Source: Marsupella aquatica (Eukaryota > Marchantiophyta). Taken from it: a stretch of DNA of 64,000 bases. Positions 47,246-58,429 of this stretch are shown one piece after another. Position 1 is the stretch's first letter. Every line of letters starts with the position of its first letter. Under the pieces are notes generated by a model that worked only from the letters and a program-made list of their open reading frames with translations, was not told the origin of the DNA and did no database searches. The stretch spans positions 3,906,001-3,970,000 of the forward strand of contig OZ316896.1 in NCBI GenBank assembly GCA_973895155.1, written 5' to 3'. The position numbers were made by a program, and so were the translations under genes.

Positions 47246-47818
47246 CTACTCAAAATATTGTTGACTTCGATCGAGTAAGTCATTCCAAGATGAAGGGATC
47301 CACTCATCGGTGTCTGGTGTGGATTCCCTTGAATCCATAAATTCTTCCTTTGCCCAAGTCCTAACGTCCATAGATTTTCTCGGCTTGCTCTTTCTGTAAT
47401 ACAAATCAGAATCTTTGTTCATCTCTAATTGCCTTTTCTTCGGTGCGTCCACTTTCTTGGCCTCCTTCTTGACTGTCTCAGCGTCTGCTGCTGCTTCCCC
47501 CGAAATGGATTCGACGCATGCTCTGGCCTTCAACTTCTCCCCCCTCAAAACGGATTCCACGAGGGCTTTGCCCTTTAACTTCTCCCCTGATGCCATCTTT
47601 GTAGTCATCTCTGTCGGATTGGTGTCCATCTGATCTTCCATCGACAAATGTGGCGAACAATGTCCTCTCTCACAAAACATTTGACCCGATTTAGTCACCG
47701 TAAACATTATATTACATCGCTGACACATTCTGTAAGGAGTACCCCGAATTTGATACGTCAAACCTTCTGAATCGTCCGTCGAAACATCCTCATTCTTTGA
47801 GCTCAGCGGAGTAGTCAT
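47246..47818 (-). CDS. Small zinc-ribbon-like protein, 190 aa
   Basis: A complete frame from ATG 47818 to TAG 47246. Residues about 30-55 contain MCQRCNIMF and MFCERGHCSPH, a C-x2-C ... C-x3-H-x-C arrangement suited to one zinc ion. Two imperfect copies of GEKLKGKALVES / GEKLKARACVES follow, then a Lys-rich region (KRQLEMNKDS, SKPRKS) and an acidic C-terminus. Nuclear or nucleic-acid binding is plausible but not shown. It lies between two palindrome-bearing arrays and points the same way as the main exon series, so it could be the first gene or first exon of the same element. Confidence 0.5.
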   Translation of the reverse strand: MTTPLSSKNEDVSTDDSEGLTYQIRGTPYRMCQRCNIMFTVTKSGQMFCERGHCSPHLSMEDQMDTNPTEMTTKMASGEKLKGKALVESVLRGEKLKARACVESISGEAAADAETVKKEAKKVDAPKKRQLEMNKDSDLYYRKSKPRKSMDVRTWAKEEFMDSRESTPDTDEWIPSSWNDLLDRSQQYFE

Positions 47819-48109
47819 CGCCCTTCAAACAAGAGATGTTGACCGAGACTAAGAATTGGAAATGAGAGAGCTGATGTACGAATAGATTATCCAGTAGCCA
47901 GAAAGTGGAATGCATGGGGGAATGAGCAATAGAGATCATCTCAATGCTTTATACTGTTTAGTCTCCACTAGTCATTGTACATAGTGGTTTCTAGAAGAGG
48001 GTGCGCGTTTGACTGGCGCGTATTAGAATTGGCGGGAAGTTCAGTTGTCCGGTGTCCACTCATTGGTAAACTGGTACTGTCCACCCATTTTTCCTGAGTG
48101 GAGTTGAAA

Positions 48110-48790
48110 TGATTTTTCGTAATCGATTGTAGTCGTTCTCATTCACTTGAAATGACTGACGGACCATGCATTATCTTTACCGGTATGTGTGATGCCTTTA
48201 GATCCGTAATTGTATCTTCCTGTCTCGCGCGTAATCGTATCTTACTTATGAAGTACCAATTACGAGCTAGAGTTTGGGCCTAGCCTTCTAGCTTCTACGT
48301 CGTAGACCCTGTACCCTCTGACTAAGGTCACGCGACATGCCTTTAGATCCGTAATTGTATCTTCCTGTCTCACGCGCAATCGTATCTTACTTATGAAGTA
48401 CCAAGTACGAGCTAGAGTTTGGGCCTAGCCTTCTAGCTTCTACGTCGTAGACCCTGTTATCCCTACACCCTCTGACTAAGGTCACGCGACTAGTCGCGTG
48501 CAGGGCAGTGCATTGACTACATTCTGCCTACTTATTGACAGTTGTGACAGGACAATGCAGTTCACGGACGTTTTACTGGCGCTTATTAGCACTACTGTCC
48601 TCAGTAGTTACTGACTGTCCACTCATTTGTTTTGAGTGGATGTGAAATGATTGATCGTAATCGATTGTGGTCATTCTCATTCATTTGACATGACTGACGG
48701 ACCATGCATAGTCTGTTGCCGGTATGTGTGGTACCTCTAGGGTCACGCGACCAGTCGCGTGCAGCGCAGTGCATTGACTACATTCTGCTT
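48110..48790. repeat. Interleaved duplications with palindromes between divergent genes
   Basis: Three blocks are duplicated. One contains CGTAATCGATTGT and GACGGACCATGCAT (48118 and 48656). One runs from TTTAGATCCGTAATTGTATC to CTGACTAAGGTCACGCG (48198 and 48339). One has GTCGCGTGCAG.GCAGTGCA (48494 and 48755). Two full palindromes and two half-sites lie here. The region separates the minus-strand genes from the plus-strand DUF7869-type gene and may be a shared control region. Confidence 0.8.
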
Positions 48791-48866
48791 ATTGACCGAC
48801 GTGACAGGACAGTGCAGTGAAATTGACGGACGTGACAGGACTATACGCTTACAGTGATATTCTCTG

Positions 48867-51800
48867 ATGTGCAGGATCATAATTATTATGGTGACATCGA
48901 TAGTCTGGATCAGGGAAGGCGGACAAGTAATTATAGGCATACGTGAGAAACAGGTTGGAAAAGGTCGCGTGATAAGTCTTGATCCTTCCAGGGTTTGTCA
49001 CAATGTTCCTCTTGGGGCGGACAGAGTTCTTCTTCTATTGGAGGAAGTTTTTGATGAGACCATTCTATGCGAAGATGGCAAAATTTTGAAGGACATGATT
49101 GGGGGTTACCTTGTATGGGAAAGGAATCAGCTTTTTTGAGCTCCCATGGAATCAGAGGATGTGTTTGGCACTGTTGGTGATGATCAAGATCCAGTCAATC
49201 AAAATTCTGATGGGAACAACCATAATGAGAGTCGGTCTGGTGTGGAAGTAGTTTTACCAAAGGCCTTGTGGATGGCATGCCTGTAAAGGTGGTGGATGAG
49301 AACAAGTTGATATTTGCAGTGGCAACTATACATGTTCTAGATCCTATAGTCAAGCTTGGGGATGTCACCCTTGGGAATACACATGTGGGAATTCTGATCA
49401 ACGATTTTGTCGAGGGAGCTACCATAGATCATCTGAAGCATAGAGATTGCTTAAAAGCTTGGTCGATGGACCAACTCATTGCCAAGGATGGCAACTTGTT
49501 GTCTTTCCACAACATCAGGCAAGCTGTGGGAGGGAACACATCTCCAACAAGTGGCAAGCAGTCCTACGTCCATAAAAGTAGGAAAAGAAAGAGTCCATCT
49601 TCCCAGACATCTAGAAGAGACACATCTTTGGCACGTCAAGATGTGTTGTTGATAAACACTAAGGACTGTTGTAGTGAACATTGTTGCCAATATTTGGACC
49701 GCAACTTGGCTATGGAAATTAGGCAAAAGTGGTGGTCAAAATCTTTTGCGGAGCGCAAGGAGGAGGAAATCAAGGCTATTAAAAATACAATACACTTGGG
49801 TACTGGAGAAAGGATTCTAGCAGTGGAGGGCAAAGTATTGTGCTTGGAGGCATGGAGAATCATTCATTCAAGAGGAAAGACTCAATTTTATGCCTTCAAG
49901 AAGACTGTGATGGCTGGAATGAACATAGGTACCCATGGTAATGCTGGAAAAAGGCGTATGTCCGAGAAAGTATCTCAAGCGTTCATGTCAATGAAAGAGA
50001 TTATTGAGGAGGCAGCTGATCATCATCCAGCCAAGTTGAGAACCATGGCAGATAATACAAGGATGGTTTTGAGGGAATTGCCAACAAATCTTACTTGGGA
50101 GAATATTAGAAACAGGGTTAATGTTGTCAACCAGGAGGCTGGTTTTCCTCCAATTTCCCAACCCACCTTGAGTCATCTACATCACATGTATTTCAGGGAG
50201 TTCTCACGTCACAAAAAGGGCAACAACTTTTCAAAGTGTACAACTTGTAGTGAGTTGCTTCAACGGAAAGCAAACCTTACAGGAGCTAAGGAAGAGTTAG
50301 AGGGCCTAAGGCGTGACGAGGAGGAACATCACCAAGACCACACATAACAAAGAATGTGCTATCATACCTGGAGATATGAGTCCATCCATCGTCCAAAGGA
50401 AGTGTTATGCCTTATTCATGATAAGATGGATCATTCAAAGACAGCTCTCCCAAGAATGCCCTTCAATCCTAAGCATGTGGATGGTGCCCAAAAGTTCCCA
50501 ATTACTGTCACTGGTATCCTTACTCATGGTCATGGTCCCAAGGCCATAGCCCAATATCATGTTGGAGTGTGGCCAGGTGATGTCAACATCACTATTGGGT
50601 CAATTGATTCAATACTAAGGATGTTGGAAAACCCAAATCCAATGATCAAATCACTTGTGGAGGGGCCAGACTCAACAAGTCTTTTTAAAGACCTCCTTTT
50701 TGGGAGAGCAGATATCTTGGAGGCAAGTGTCCTTAGAGCATTTGAGGATGACATTGCCTACATCTCAAGCCTAGGTACTTTACTCACAATCCTTTAATTT
50801 ATTATTATTTAATAATATAAGCTCACACACACTAACACTCTACTTTGTGTAGTTGTTGCTCCTCTTAGCCAAGGTTTCATTAATAGGGTTTAAACCCTAA
50901 ACCCTAAATTGGGGTTTAGGGTCTGACTAGGGTTTTGTTTAAAAGCATTCTGAGATTGTTACATTGTGATGTAGCACCTGAGGCACCAAAGTTCAGGCCC
51001 CTTCCACGAGTATTGAAGCTACAACTGGATAATTGTGCCTCAGACAACAAGAACAGATATATGATGGCTTATTTGTCATTGTTGACGGCAAGGGAGGTGT
51101 TTGAAGAGGTTCATCTTGGTTTTATGGTGGTTGGGCATACTCATGAGGACATTGACGGTATGTTCGGGCATTTTTCAGAGTCTATGATGCATAACCCCAC
51201 ATACTCATTGCCTGAGTTAATGTCCTTGTTCATGAGAGCAAGGACACCCAATGCAGTCCCATATTTTCTACAGGAGGTCCCAGATTTCAAAAACTACTTA
51301 GCTCCATTCATGTTGAAGGGCCCTGAGGCATTGGTGGGGCATTTAAAACCCAGGCTGTTTAGGTTCTATGTTCGTCATGATAGTATGCCATGCTTCCAAT
51401 ACAAAATGAAGTCAACTGATCAGGGATGGTTACCCAAGGAAGGTATTGAAATGTGGTCATGGAAAGATGACAAAAGTCCTCACATCCCAATTGGGGTGCC
51501 CAAACGGCTACCAATGATGGAGTTGAAAATGCTTCCTGAAGTGCTGACAGGGTTGAAGAAGCATGTGTCATTCTTTGAGTTTATTCTAAAGCGAACAAAA
51601 GAGGAAGAACCAAAGCGACGTTGGACAACTCTCATCAATTATTGGAATGACATTGTAGATACTCTACAGGGTGAGCAGGTGCAATATGAACCTGAAGGTG
51701 CACACAACTTGGAATACGGGTTTTGGCCTTTATCAATATGGAGAGAGCACGTTCCACCAGAATATCGAAATGTGGCATGTGAGTTGGAGGCAACAGTGGA

Positions 51801-52263
51801 TTATGTGGGACCAACAAAAGATAAACCTCCTGAGAGTTTTAACCCTAGGGTTGATGTTGTGAAGGGCTGTTATGTGTTGGTATGGCCGGACGACTCAGAC
51901 CTGGATGTTTATCCCGTCCATATGGGGTTAGTTGTTACAGATGTGGTAGAAGGACCAGTGAATGAACAAAACCTTCTTACTCATGTATGTGGCGTTGAGT
52001 GGTTTAGACCATTTATGGCAAAGAAGCAACGTGGTCAATCAGACTGGCAGCCCAGAGAGCGGTGGGCAGATTCTTGGGATAAGAAATGGGAACGTGATCC
52101 ATCTCCAATATACAAGGAAGCTGAGACAATAGATGTTTCCTCTGCCTTGTGGTGTTTCAAAGCACGCAAAGGACCAATGACAGGGCTGGTAGGAATTCCA
52201 AAGAATGTTGCTGTCAAGGCAAGAGACTATCTCTTGACATGCATAGCAAGTGACAAATCCTAG
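48867..52263 (+). pseudogene. DUF7869-type transposable-element protein, decayed
   Basis: Reading frames follow in order: 48867-49266 (VISLDPSRVCHNVPLGADRV, with TGA at 49137 and TAA near 49265), 49268-50347, 50354-50774 and 50935-52263. The second has KLIFAVATIHVLDPIVKLGD, similar in pattern to the EN/SPM-associated Transposase_23 domain, and a basic KSRKRKS segment. The third has LIHDKMDHSKTALPR. The last has the hallmark of the family, LQLDNCASDNKNRYM and FMVVGHTHEDIDGMFG, with acidic residues in a DxD-like spacing that suggests an RNase-H-like nuclease fold. A GTACTT donor (50775) suggests an intron before 50935, but the phases do not match. At least one stop and two frame changes make it non-functional. 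Confidence 0.75.
50891..50921. repeat. Inverted plant telomere-type repeats
   Basis: Two CCCTAAA units are followed at once by GGGGTTTAGGG on the same strand, giving a head-to-head arrangement in the gap between two DUF7869 frames. Further TAGGGTTT words flank it. Confidence 0.7.
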
Positions 52264-52360
52264 ACAGTAATGAAGCATGTAGTTTAGCATACAGTTTAAA
52301 AGGCAACTCAGAATAGTAGTAGCTAGAGAACTCAAGTTTAGACAAGTTTTATCGTCTAAG

Positions 52361-52932
52361 TTAGTTAGTTGGTTAGTTTATTTAAGATATAATATTAGTT
52401 AGTGGGCCCTTAGTTTGGTGATATTAAGGCATGATATTATTGACATTCAAATGAATGTCCAGTAGACATTGTAATATACAACAATCCTATTAATAAATAA
52501 TAATTATAGTTACACCCTCAAGTGAACTCAACTTTCAATGATTTCTGATTTTATATGGTTCCATGCCTGATTGAGTCAAAGCAATAGAAACTAACTAATT
52601 AAAGGGTGATACTATAATTGTAGGTCACGCACCCTGGTGCGTGTCAATCTTTTTTGTATTCAACCCTATAGTAATTAAATAGACAAGTTAGTTAGTTGGT
52701 TAGTTTATTTAAGATATAATATTAGTTAGTGGGCCCTTAGTTTGGTGATATTAAGGCATGATATTATTGACATTCAAATGAATGTCCAGTAGATATTGTA
52801 ATATACAACAATCCTATTAATTGTTGTAAATAAACTAATTAATTAAAGGGTGGTACTTACTATGATTGTAGGTCACGCACCCTGGTGCGTGTCAATCTTT
52901 TTTGTATTCAACCCTATAATAATTAAATAGAC
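52361..52932 (+). repeat. Tandem duplication with palindrome CACGCACCCTGGTGCGTG
   Basis: Two copies, about 320 bp then about 250 bp, start at GTTAGTTGGTTAGTTTATTT (about 52364 and 52686). Each ends with CACGCACCCTGGTGCGTG (52626-52643 and 52874-52891), then CAATCTTTTTTGTATTCAAC. The palindrome has the same 16-bp arm geometry as the ACGCG family but with ACGCA/TGCGT arms. It lies 3' of the DUF7869-type gene. Confidence 0.85.
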
Positions 52933-52949
52933 AATTGAAACAATGAATG

Positions 52950-55900
52950 ATAGTTTAATTAAGGATTTGTGCATGGATCAAGAGGTACTTGATGTCATTT
53001 AGTGATGCATTGTTATAAAGATCTTGCAACAAAACATTTGAAGTTTTTGACTATCCCACCAAATGTTAAAGAGGTTGATCATTCATTAACTAATAATATT
53101 TAGATAAAATTGGAATTAATCTAATACTTCAGTATTCCTTAAATTGGGGTTAAGTTGTAATTATACAACACACTGCCAAAGAAAAAAGCTTCAAACTCAG
53201 AGAAAAGACTTTAAAGGCAGGTGACCCAAGAAAGGGGAGAAAAAAAGGAAACTCCAGGATGACCATGGCCCAAAGGACTGAAAGTTGCACAGTACAACAA
53301 AGGAACTAAAGCCCTACTCACCAGTAAACTTAAAAGACTGGTAAAGCTGAGGAGTAAACTACACAGGAGGGTCCCAAGGAAGCATTTATTTAGAGTCCCT
53401 ATTCCCAACGGGAACCCAACAGCCTCAGCCATTCCTAATTAAAGAGTGAATGCCTGAGCCAGGCTCTATAGTGCAGAAAAACTGGGAAATAAGGCTGCGT
53501 CTCTACAAAAAATATCCTAGGCTGCATGGTTGCACAACCATCTCTTTGGGCTTGGGACAGTCCCCAGGGATCGTTATGTAAGGGACACCTTACATGATTG
53601 AGCCCCCAAAACTTCCAAAGCTAAACAAATCCCCAAGTGAAGGTAGCCATCTGCATACCCCTCCTTCTCCTTGACCAGGGCTGCCTTGGCTGATAATTAG
53701 TATTACTTTATGTATACAGTAATGCCCTGGTGAAGAGACATGATGAGCCATAACTCCCCCAAAATGAGAGCTTTAGCTTGAGTTTTGAGGGGCTATTGTT
53801 GCCCAGAATGCCCTTGCAATAGGGCATTACTGAACACACTTTAAGTTCTAAGAGATTCACGCTTAAAGGTCTAAGATATTCAATCTTAAGTTTTTGGTCC
53901 AAGTCTATACTATGCACTTTTCTCAATAGAAGCACCAAAATTTACTAACGGAAAGTCAATAAGAACATTAAGACAGTTACCCAAGAGGTAGAAGCCCAAG
54001 CGTGTGATGAAAGAAGAAGCTAAAATGCCAAGAGTTTGCTAGGTTTTCTTCTGTTTTGTATGGTAAAATTGTGAGTTACGTATGCTTAAATTGATTGATG
54101 GGGTCATTGCATAAGTCCTAGTATTCAAAGCAAGGTGTGTATTGTATAAAATATATTATGCTACATATGAAAAACAAAGCCAAACCTAACTAAAGTCTTT
54201 AAGTACACAGGCCACAATGCCCTGGAAAAATTGCTTTAGCTCAGGGGCTACTACTGCTGATATTTCAATATATATATACCTGTGCGTTGCACAAAATAAG
54301 TAGTTGTGCAAAAGATGTCGTTGCATAAAAGATGTCCATGTGAGAAATGTGTCATAGCACAATACGATGGTATTGAAAAAGATGTTGCATAAACAATTTA
54401 TTTGCATAAGGATGTCTTTGAGTGAAAGATTTCTTTGCATAAAAGATGTTATTAAAAGATGGCATGGAAGAAGTCATTGAAGAAAAGGTCGAGGTGCCAT
54501 AGAGGCAAGGTGACCAGATCCATGGACGCATGATGGCAACTGTGAGGTCCAAATAGGGCCATGCCACTATTCACTTTTTTCCTCCTCTCCCCCCTCCTTC
54601 TCTCCTCCCCCTCCCTAGTACATAAGGGAGGCAGTGGGCGAGGGCAAGGCCCAAGGAAAGGCAAGTGGGCATAGGGGGCAGGTAAGAGGTGGACAGACTG
54701 TGGGTCCCCCTTGCTATGTTCTCTTTCCCAGAGGCATTTGGTCCATCTTTCTCCCACCCCTCGTGCTCCTCGAGAAAAAAAAAACCCATCTGATGTGGTT
54801 CAAGCTACTATAAATGTGGATATTTTTGGTCAAAACAAGTGGTAAAAACAGTGTATGGTGCCAATGGGTTGTAAGGAAATTAAACTAATCCCACTAGGAA
54901 GGCAAAAGGCTATTGGGGCAAAAGAGAAACCTCCTTGCAAACCTGTATGTTGGGTGTCTGATGCAAACATGACATTAGCTATGGACAGAAAACCTTAAAA
55001 CCGGCAATAACCATAAATAACGCTATCAATGTTAGGAAGACCTTAATAAGGGGTCTACCTCAAAATTTGATGGACTAAGTTAAGGTTACCATTAGACTAC
55101 CAAATTCATAATCCATATTAAGTCTTTGTCATCAAGATTGGTCATACAATAACCATAAATAATGCTATGTTAAGAAGATCTTAATAAGGGGTCTACCTCA
55201 AAATTTGATGGACTAAGATATGGTTACCAACAGAAAAAACATAAAAATTTTAGGATCACCAAATTCATAATCCATATTTGTTGAGCATAGAAAACAATCG
55301 TAACGGTAAACACATGACACACCCAATGCGTAACTAATCGACACAAGAGATATGTGATTCACCTCCTCGAGGCAACATCCACATGAACAAATAAGAGAGC
55401 TTTACCAAACTCTAAGCCCGTCGGTCACACCAAGTGTCCACAATGTAAGACAGTTCTCTTCTTCTCTCAAGTGATTCGGTAACAATGAGCCTTAGTTCCA
55501 CATATCCTATCAAGCACCGTTTAGAATATAGTGTGTAACTTAGTCAACTTCACCACGTCTTTGATCACGATTAACTTAACTACAATTACATGTCATAAGC
55601 CTACTGTAGATGTAATAGTAAATACCTCACAACATTATGCTTTTGTCATCAAGATTGGTCATATGCCATGATCACAAGTCAATGTAGAGTCTAGTGATGA
55701 AAAAAGAAAAGACTTTTACAAAACCATGTGAAATAGATATGGTCATTTGTTCCTGGTCAAAAGCCGTCATCCCAAAACCTTGAGACCCCCAATTAGTCCC
55801 CCTAGTGAGTCGATCCAAATCTTGACAGTGCATGCTTCGCACGACCTCAGATGTACATCTAAAGAGAAAGGTCTCGAGGGGCACTAAGTTTTTCAAACAG

Positions 55901-56000
55901 TCTGCGTCCTCGTTCTCGCCAGTCGTGCTCCATGGTGCCTTTCCAGACCGTGGCCTGATTCTATCGTTGGAATTAGTACTTTCCACCCTCAAAAGGGGAG
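52950..56000. other. Repeat-rich, no gene recognised
   Basis: It contains an AAAAGATGT-type short-repeat tract (54295-54470), like the one at 26.5 kb, and a direct duplication around GGGGTCTACCTCAAAATTTG (about 55050 and 55185). A pyrimidine-rich stretch lies at 54570-54620. No coding region is supported. Confidence 0.45.
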
Positions 56001-56024
56001 CTTTTTGACGAGGTTATTCCATGA

Positions 56025-56190
56025 TCCATGAAGCTGTCGTTTCTTTTTTGCCTCGAAGGTTTCGAAGAATTCGATTACCTGAAGCTGCTATTGAGTTTTT
56101 GCCTCGAAGGTTTCAAAAAATTCGATTCCCTGAAGCTGTGATTGAGTTTTGCCTCGAAGATTTCAAAGATTTCGATTCCCTGAAGCTGTT
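56025..56190 (+). repeat. Tandem repeat, 3 units of about 54 bp
   Basis: Units contain CCTGAAGCTG, TTTTGCCTCGAAGGTTTC and ATTCGATT. It lies about 0.5 kb upstream of the Ycf20-like gene, in a possible leader or promoter region. Confidence 0.8.
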
Positions 56191-56711
56191 CTTTGTTCAC
56201 TTCGGCAAACATTGTCGTTTCTCTTCGAAGCTCGAGAAAGACAATCAGACCTAGTCCGCATACCCTGACACCGCTCGAGATCAGCAGGGTAGTCCTTCGA
56301 GCTGTGGTTTGTTTGCTGAGGGGAAGCCCTGCAGACCAGCAGGTTTTCTTGGATCATGTATGTACGTCCAATGTCTCGTGCCCACTTCTCAAATAATCGT
56401 GGAAGGCAAATTGGTGGAAGTTTTGAAAGATTTGTAAGTGAATCCATCCTGCTTCTCCCGAAGGCTTGATTCGGAATTGGTATCCAATTACTGTCATGAC
56501 ATTACACGAGAATGTCAGGAGATCGTTTGGTTTTGATACTAGTTCCTCCTGAGAGATTGCCGGAGCTTTTGTCTCGAGGAGGTCTGGTGCCTAGCTGGTG
56601 GAGCTAAATAGACACTCTGTTTTGGAGAGAACGACATTCTCATGAACAATCAAAGGAAGTGTTTCTAATTTCTATTAGTGGAGTAGCCAATGTGTCACGC
56701 GGCGTGTTCTG

Positions 56712-57266
56712 ATGGCTTTGTTGAGTTCTTCTTACCCTTTCAGTCGAAGCAGAGCTCTTCATGAAAGTACACAATTCTATTCCGTCAAGAATTCTATGCT
56801 ATCCTTTGAGTCTTCTCCTGAGAGATTTTCGCTGCGCTCCGTTGCATCCCTCAGAGGATTAGGTCAGGCAGGTGTGATACGAGGCATTATCAGCGGAGCG
56901 CCTGCTCCAGGACTGAGTACTATGGCGCTTCAAGGAGGGGAAAGGGCTCCTCGACGTTTGGTTGATTTTGTAAGAGCTATTCCTAAAATATCGAGAGTGT
57001 ATTTCAAAAGCCCTTTCAGGAGAGCTCTCTATGGAGGAATTTCTCTCCTGGGCGGATTTTTTGTTGCACATACGTTAACGCTTTCCTTGGGGGCATTGGG
57101 GTTAAATGACGTTGTTGCAGCTGCTGTCTCTCTGGTCGTTGCGGAGTACATCACTAAGTTTTATCATACTCGATCACAAATGACATTTATCGTCGCCCTT
57201 GTTAACAATTTCAAGATCGGATTCACGTATGGTTTGTTCATTGATGCCTTCAAGATAGCCAGTTGA
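56712..57266 (+). CDS. Ycf20-like (DUF565) chloroplast membrane protein, 184 aa
   Basis: A complete single-exon gene. The first 65 or so residues are Ser/Arg-rich with few acidic residues, as in a chloroplast transit peptide. The conserved Ycf20 domain follows (about 85-184): YFKSPFRRALYGG, a hydrophobic segment (ISLLGGFFVAHTLTLSLGAL), a second (VVAAAVSLVVAEYITKFYH), and the family ending LVNNFKIGFTYGLFIDAFK. Nuclear relatives in Arabidopsis (NPQ6, NPQ7) affect non-photochemical quenching in thylakoids, and the plastid ycf20 gene of algae is homologous. The length fits the family. ATG 56712 is chosen because it begins the presequence; no further in-frame ATG upstream is needed. Confidence 0.88.
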   Translation: MALLSSSYPFSRSRALHESTQFYSVKNSMLSFESSPERFSLRSVASLRGLGQAGVIRGIISGAPAPGLSTMALQGGERAPRRLVDFVRAIPKISRVYFKSPFRRALYGGISLLGGFFVAHTLTLSLGALGLNDVVAAAVSLVVAEYITKFYHTRSQMTFIVALVNNFKIGFTYGLFIDAFKIAS

Positions 57267-57387
57267 GCCAGGCATCCTGCTGGGATCACTAGATCTTCTC
57301 ATTCTTGGTAACAGTTTCTCATTTTTTAACAACAATCGTCGACAGAATCAGAAGATTTATTCATCGTATGGTTTCGTTTATTGATAC

Positions 57388-57450
57388 CTTTTTCAATGCT
57401 GACCTCGTCTACCTTGACTCGGAAGGTAGACGAGGTCAGCATTGAAAAAG
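57388..57450. repeat. Perfect inverted repeat, 28-bp arms, 7-nt loop
   Basis: The arms 57388-57415 and 57423-57450 are exact reverse complements around GACTCGG. It lies about 120 bp after the Ycf20-like stop codon and so probably in the 3' UTR. It would form a stable RNA hairpin. A fold-back assembly artefact is possible. Confidence 0.9.
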
Positions 57451-57591
57451 TGAGATTGGACTCGACCAAGGTTGTATTGGGTGTCACAGATTGTTAGTCA
57501 ATCTGAGCTGTTGACCAGCCAGCTCTGTTTGCTGAATCTGTGGACAAAGCCGACAGGAACAGTATGTTCAAACCCATTCAGAGTCTCTTAA

Positions 57592-57856
57592 AAGAGCCAT
57601 TGACGAAAATCAGCTGAATATTTGAAGGGCTTCTTCACGTTTGACAGGACGAAGCCATGAGAAAACATTCTGTCCAAGTGGTTTGCTGAAATCTCCCAGC
57701 TCAATGCCTCATCTCACCTCTAGAGAGCCATTGACGAAAAGCAGCTGAATATTTGAAGGGCTTCTTCACGTTTGACAGGACGAAGCCAAGAGAAAACATT
57801 CTGTCCAAGTGGTTTGCTGAAATCTCCCAGCTCAATGCCTCATCTCACCTCTAGAG
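57592..57856 (+). repeat. Tandem duplication, 2 units of about 131 bp
   Basis: The units run from AGAGCCATTGACGAAAA to CTCATCTCACCTCTAG and differ at very few sites, so the duplication is recent. Confidence 0.9.
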
Positions 57857-58429
57857 TCACATTGCAGCGGTGCAATTCACTGTGATTCGTCTAGCGGTTG
57901 AGCAGCGTGAAATTGTGCTCTGTAACTCGAGTCGTGTCATAGAATGTCTGGATTAGATAAAAAATTTGTTGTTGTCAGTTTGCAATGTTGAACGGAAAGG
58001 AGAATGTAGAAAATCTGTTGATTATAGCCGTAATTACTTTGAGATAAATTGTTGATCGAACAAGTCCTAAAATACTAGACCGCTTACACTGCTAAATTAT
58101 TTTACTATTTTTCTATATTACAAGATTGTATGTGTATTACTCAATGTGTATTACTCTGGACAGCTTAGAGATCCTTCCCAAACCTGGGGGTCCATAGTAT
58201 TTTATTCTGTACATTCTGTACAAGACCTGCAAAGGGCAATTGAACCGAAGAAAATAACATGGATTCCTAGAAATCTCCGTTGGAATGTCTCTATGGTGGA
58301 CCTGGAAAATCCAATATAAGTCCAAGCTACTAATACAGCCACAAAGTAAGAAACGAACGGGTCTGGAAATAATCTGATATGGTGCTAGACGTCTGAAACC
58401 CCTTAACGACTACAAGTCAGCTGCAAAGC

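Larger units (their letters stand above)
32236..48760. repeat. Dispersed 16-bp palindrome family ACGCG-N6-CGCGT, 25 copies
   Basis: The best form is ACGCGACYGGTCGCGT. Copies start at 32236, 33206, 34001, 35019, 37921, 39736, 41088, 42287, 42904, 43038, 43145, 43225, 43334, 43414, 43521, 43571, 46246, 46361, 46501, 46611, 46752, 46858, 46997, 48484 and 48745. Arms are 5 bp (up to 9 in the best copies) with at most one or two changes, and arm spacing is constant. Sites at 33206, 34001, 35019, 37921, 39736, 41088 and 42287 lie between exons of the minus-strand series. The others lie in upstream arrays or flanks. I saw no copy elsewhere in the window. The spacing suits a dimeric DNA-binding protein or an RNA hairpin; which is unknown. 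Confidence 0.85.

Noticed and set aside
32431-48760. Integrated giant-virus segment
   Set aside because: Compact same-strand frames with a recurring motif first suggested a viral insertion with promoter motifs. But the gaps are splice-site-bounded and join frames, and no capsid, polymerase or packaging gene is seen.
43000-48800. CRISPR-like array
   Set aside because: The palindromes are spaced irregularly within longer tandem units, the 'spacers' are themselves repeated, and the sequence is a eukaryotic nuclear genome.
54452-54789. Two overlapping minus-strand ORFs in pyrimidine-rich DNA
   Set aside because: Low-complexity composition and no motif.
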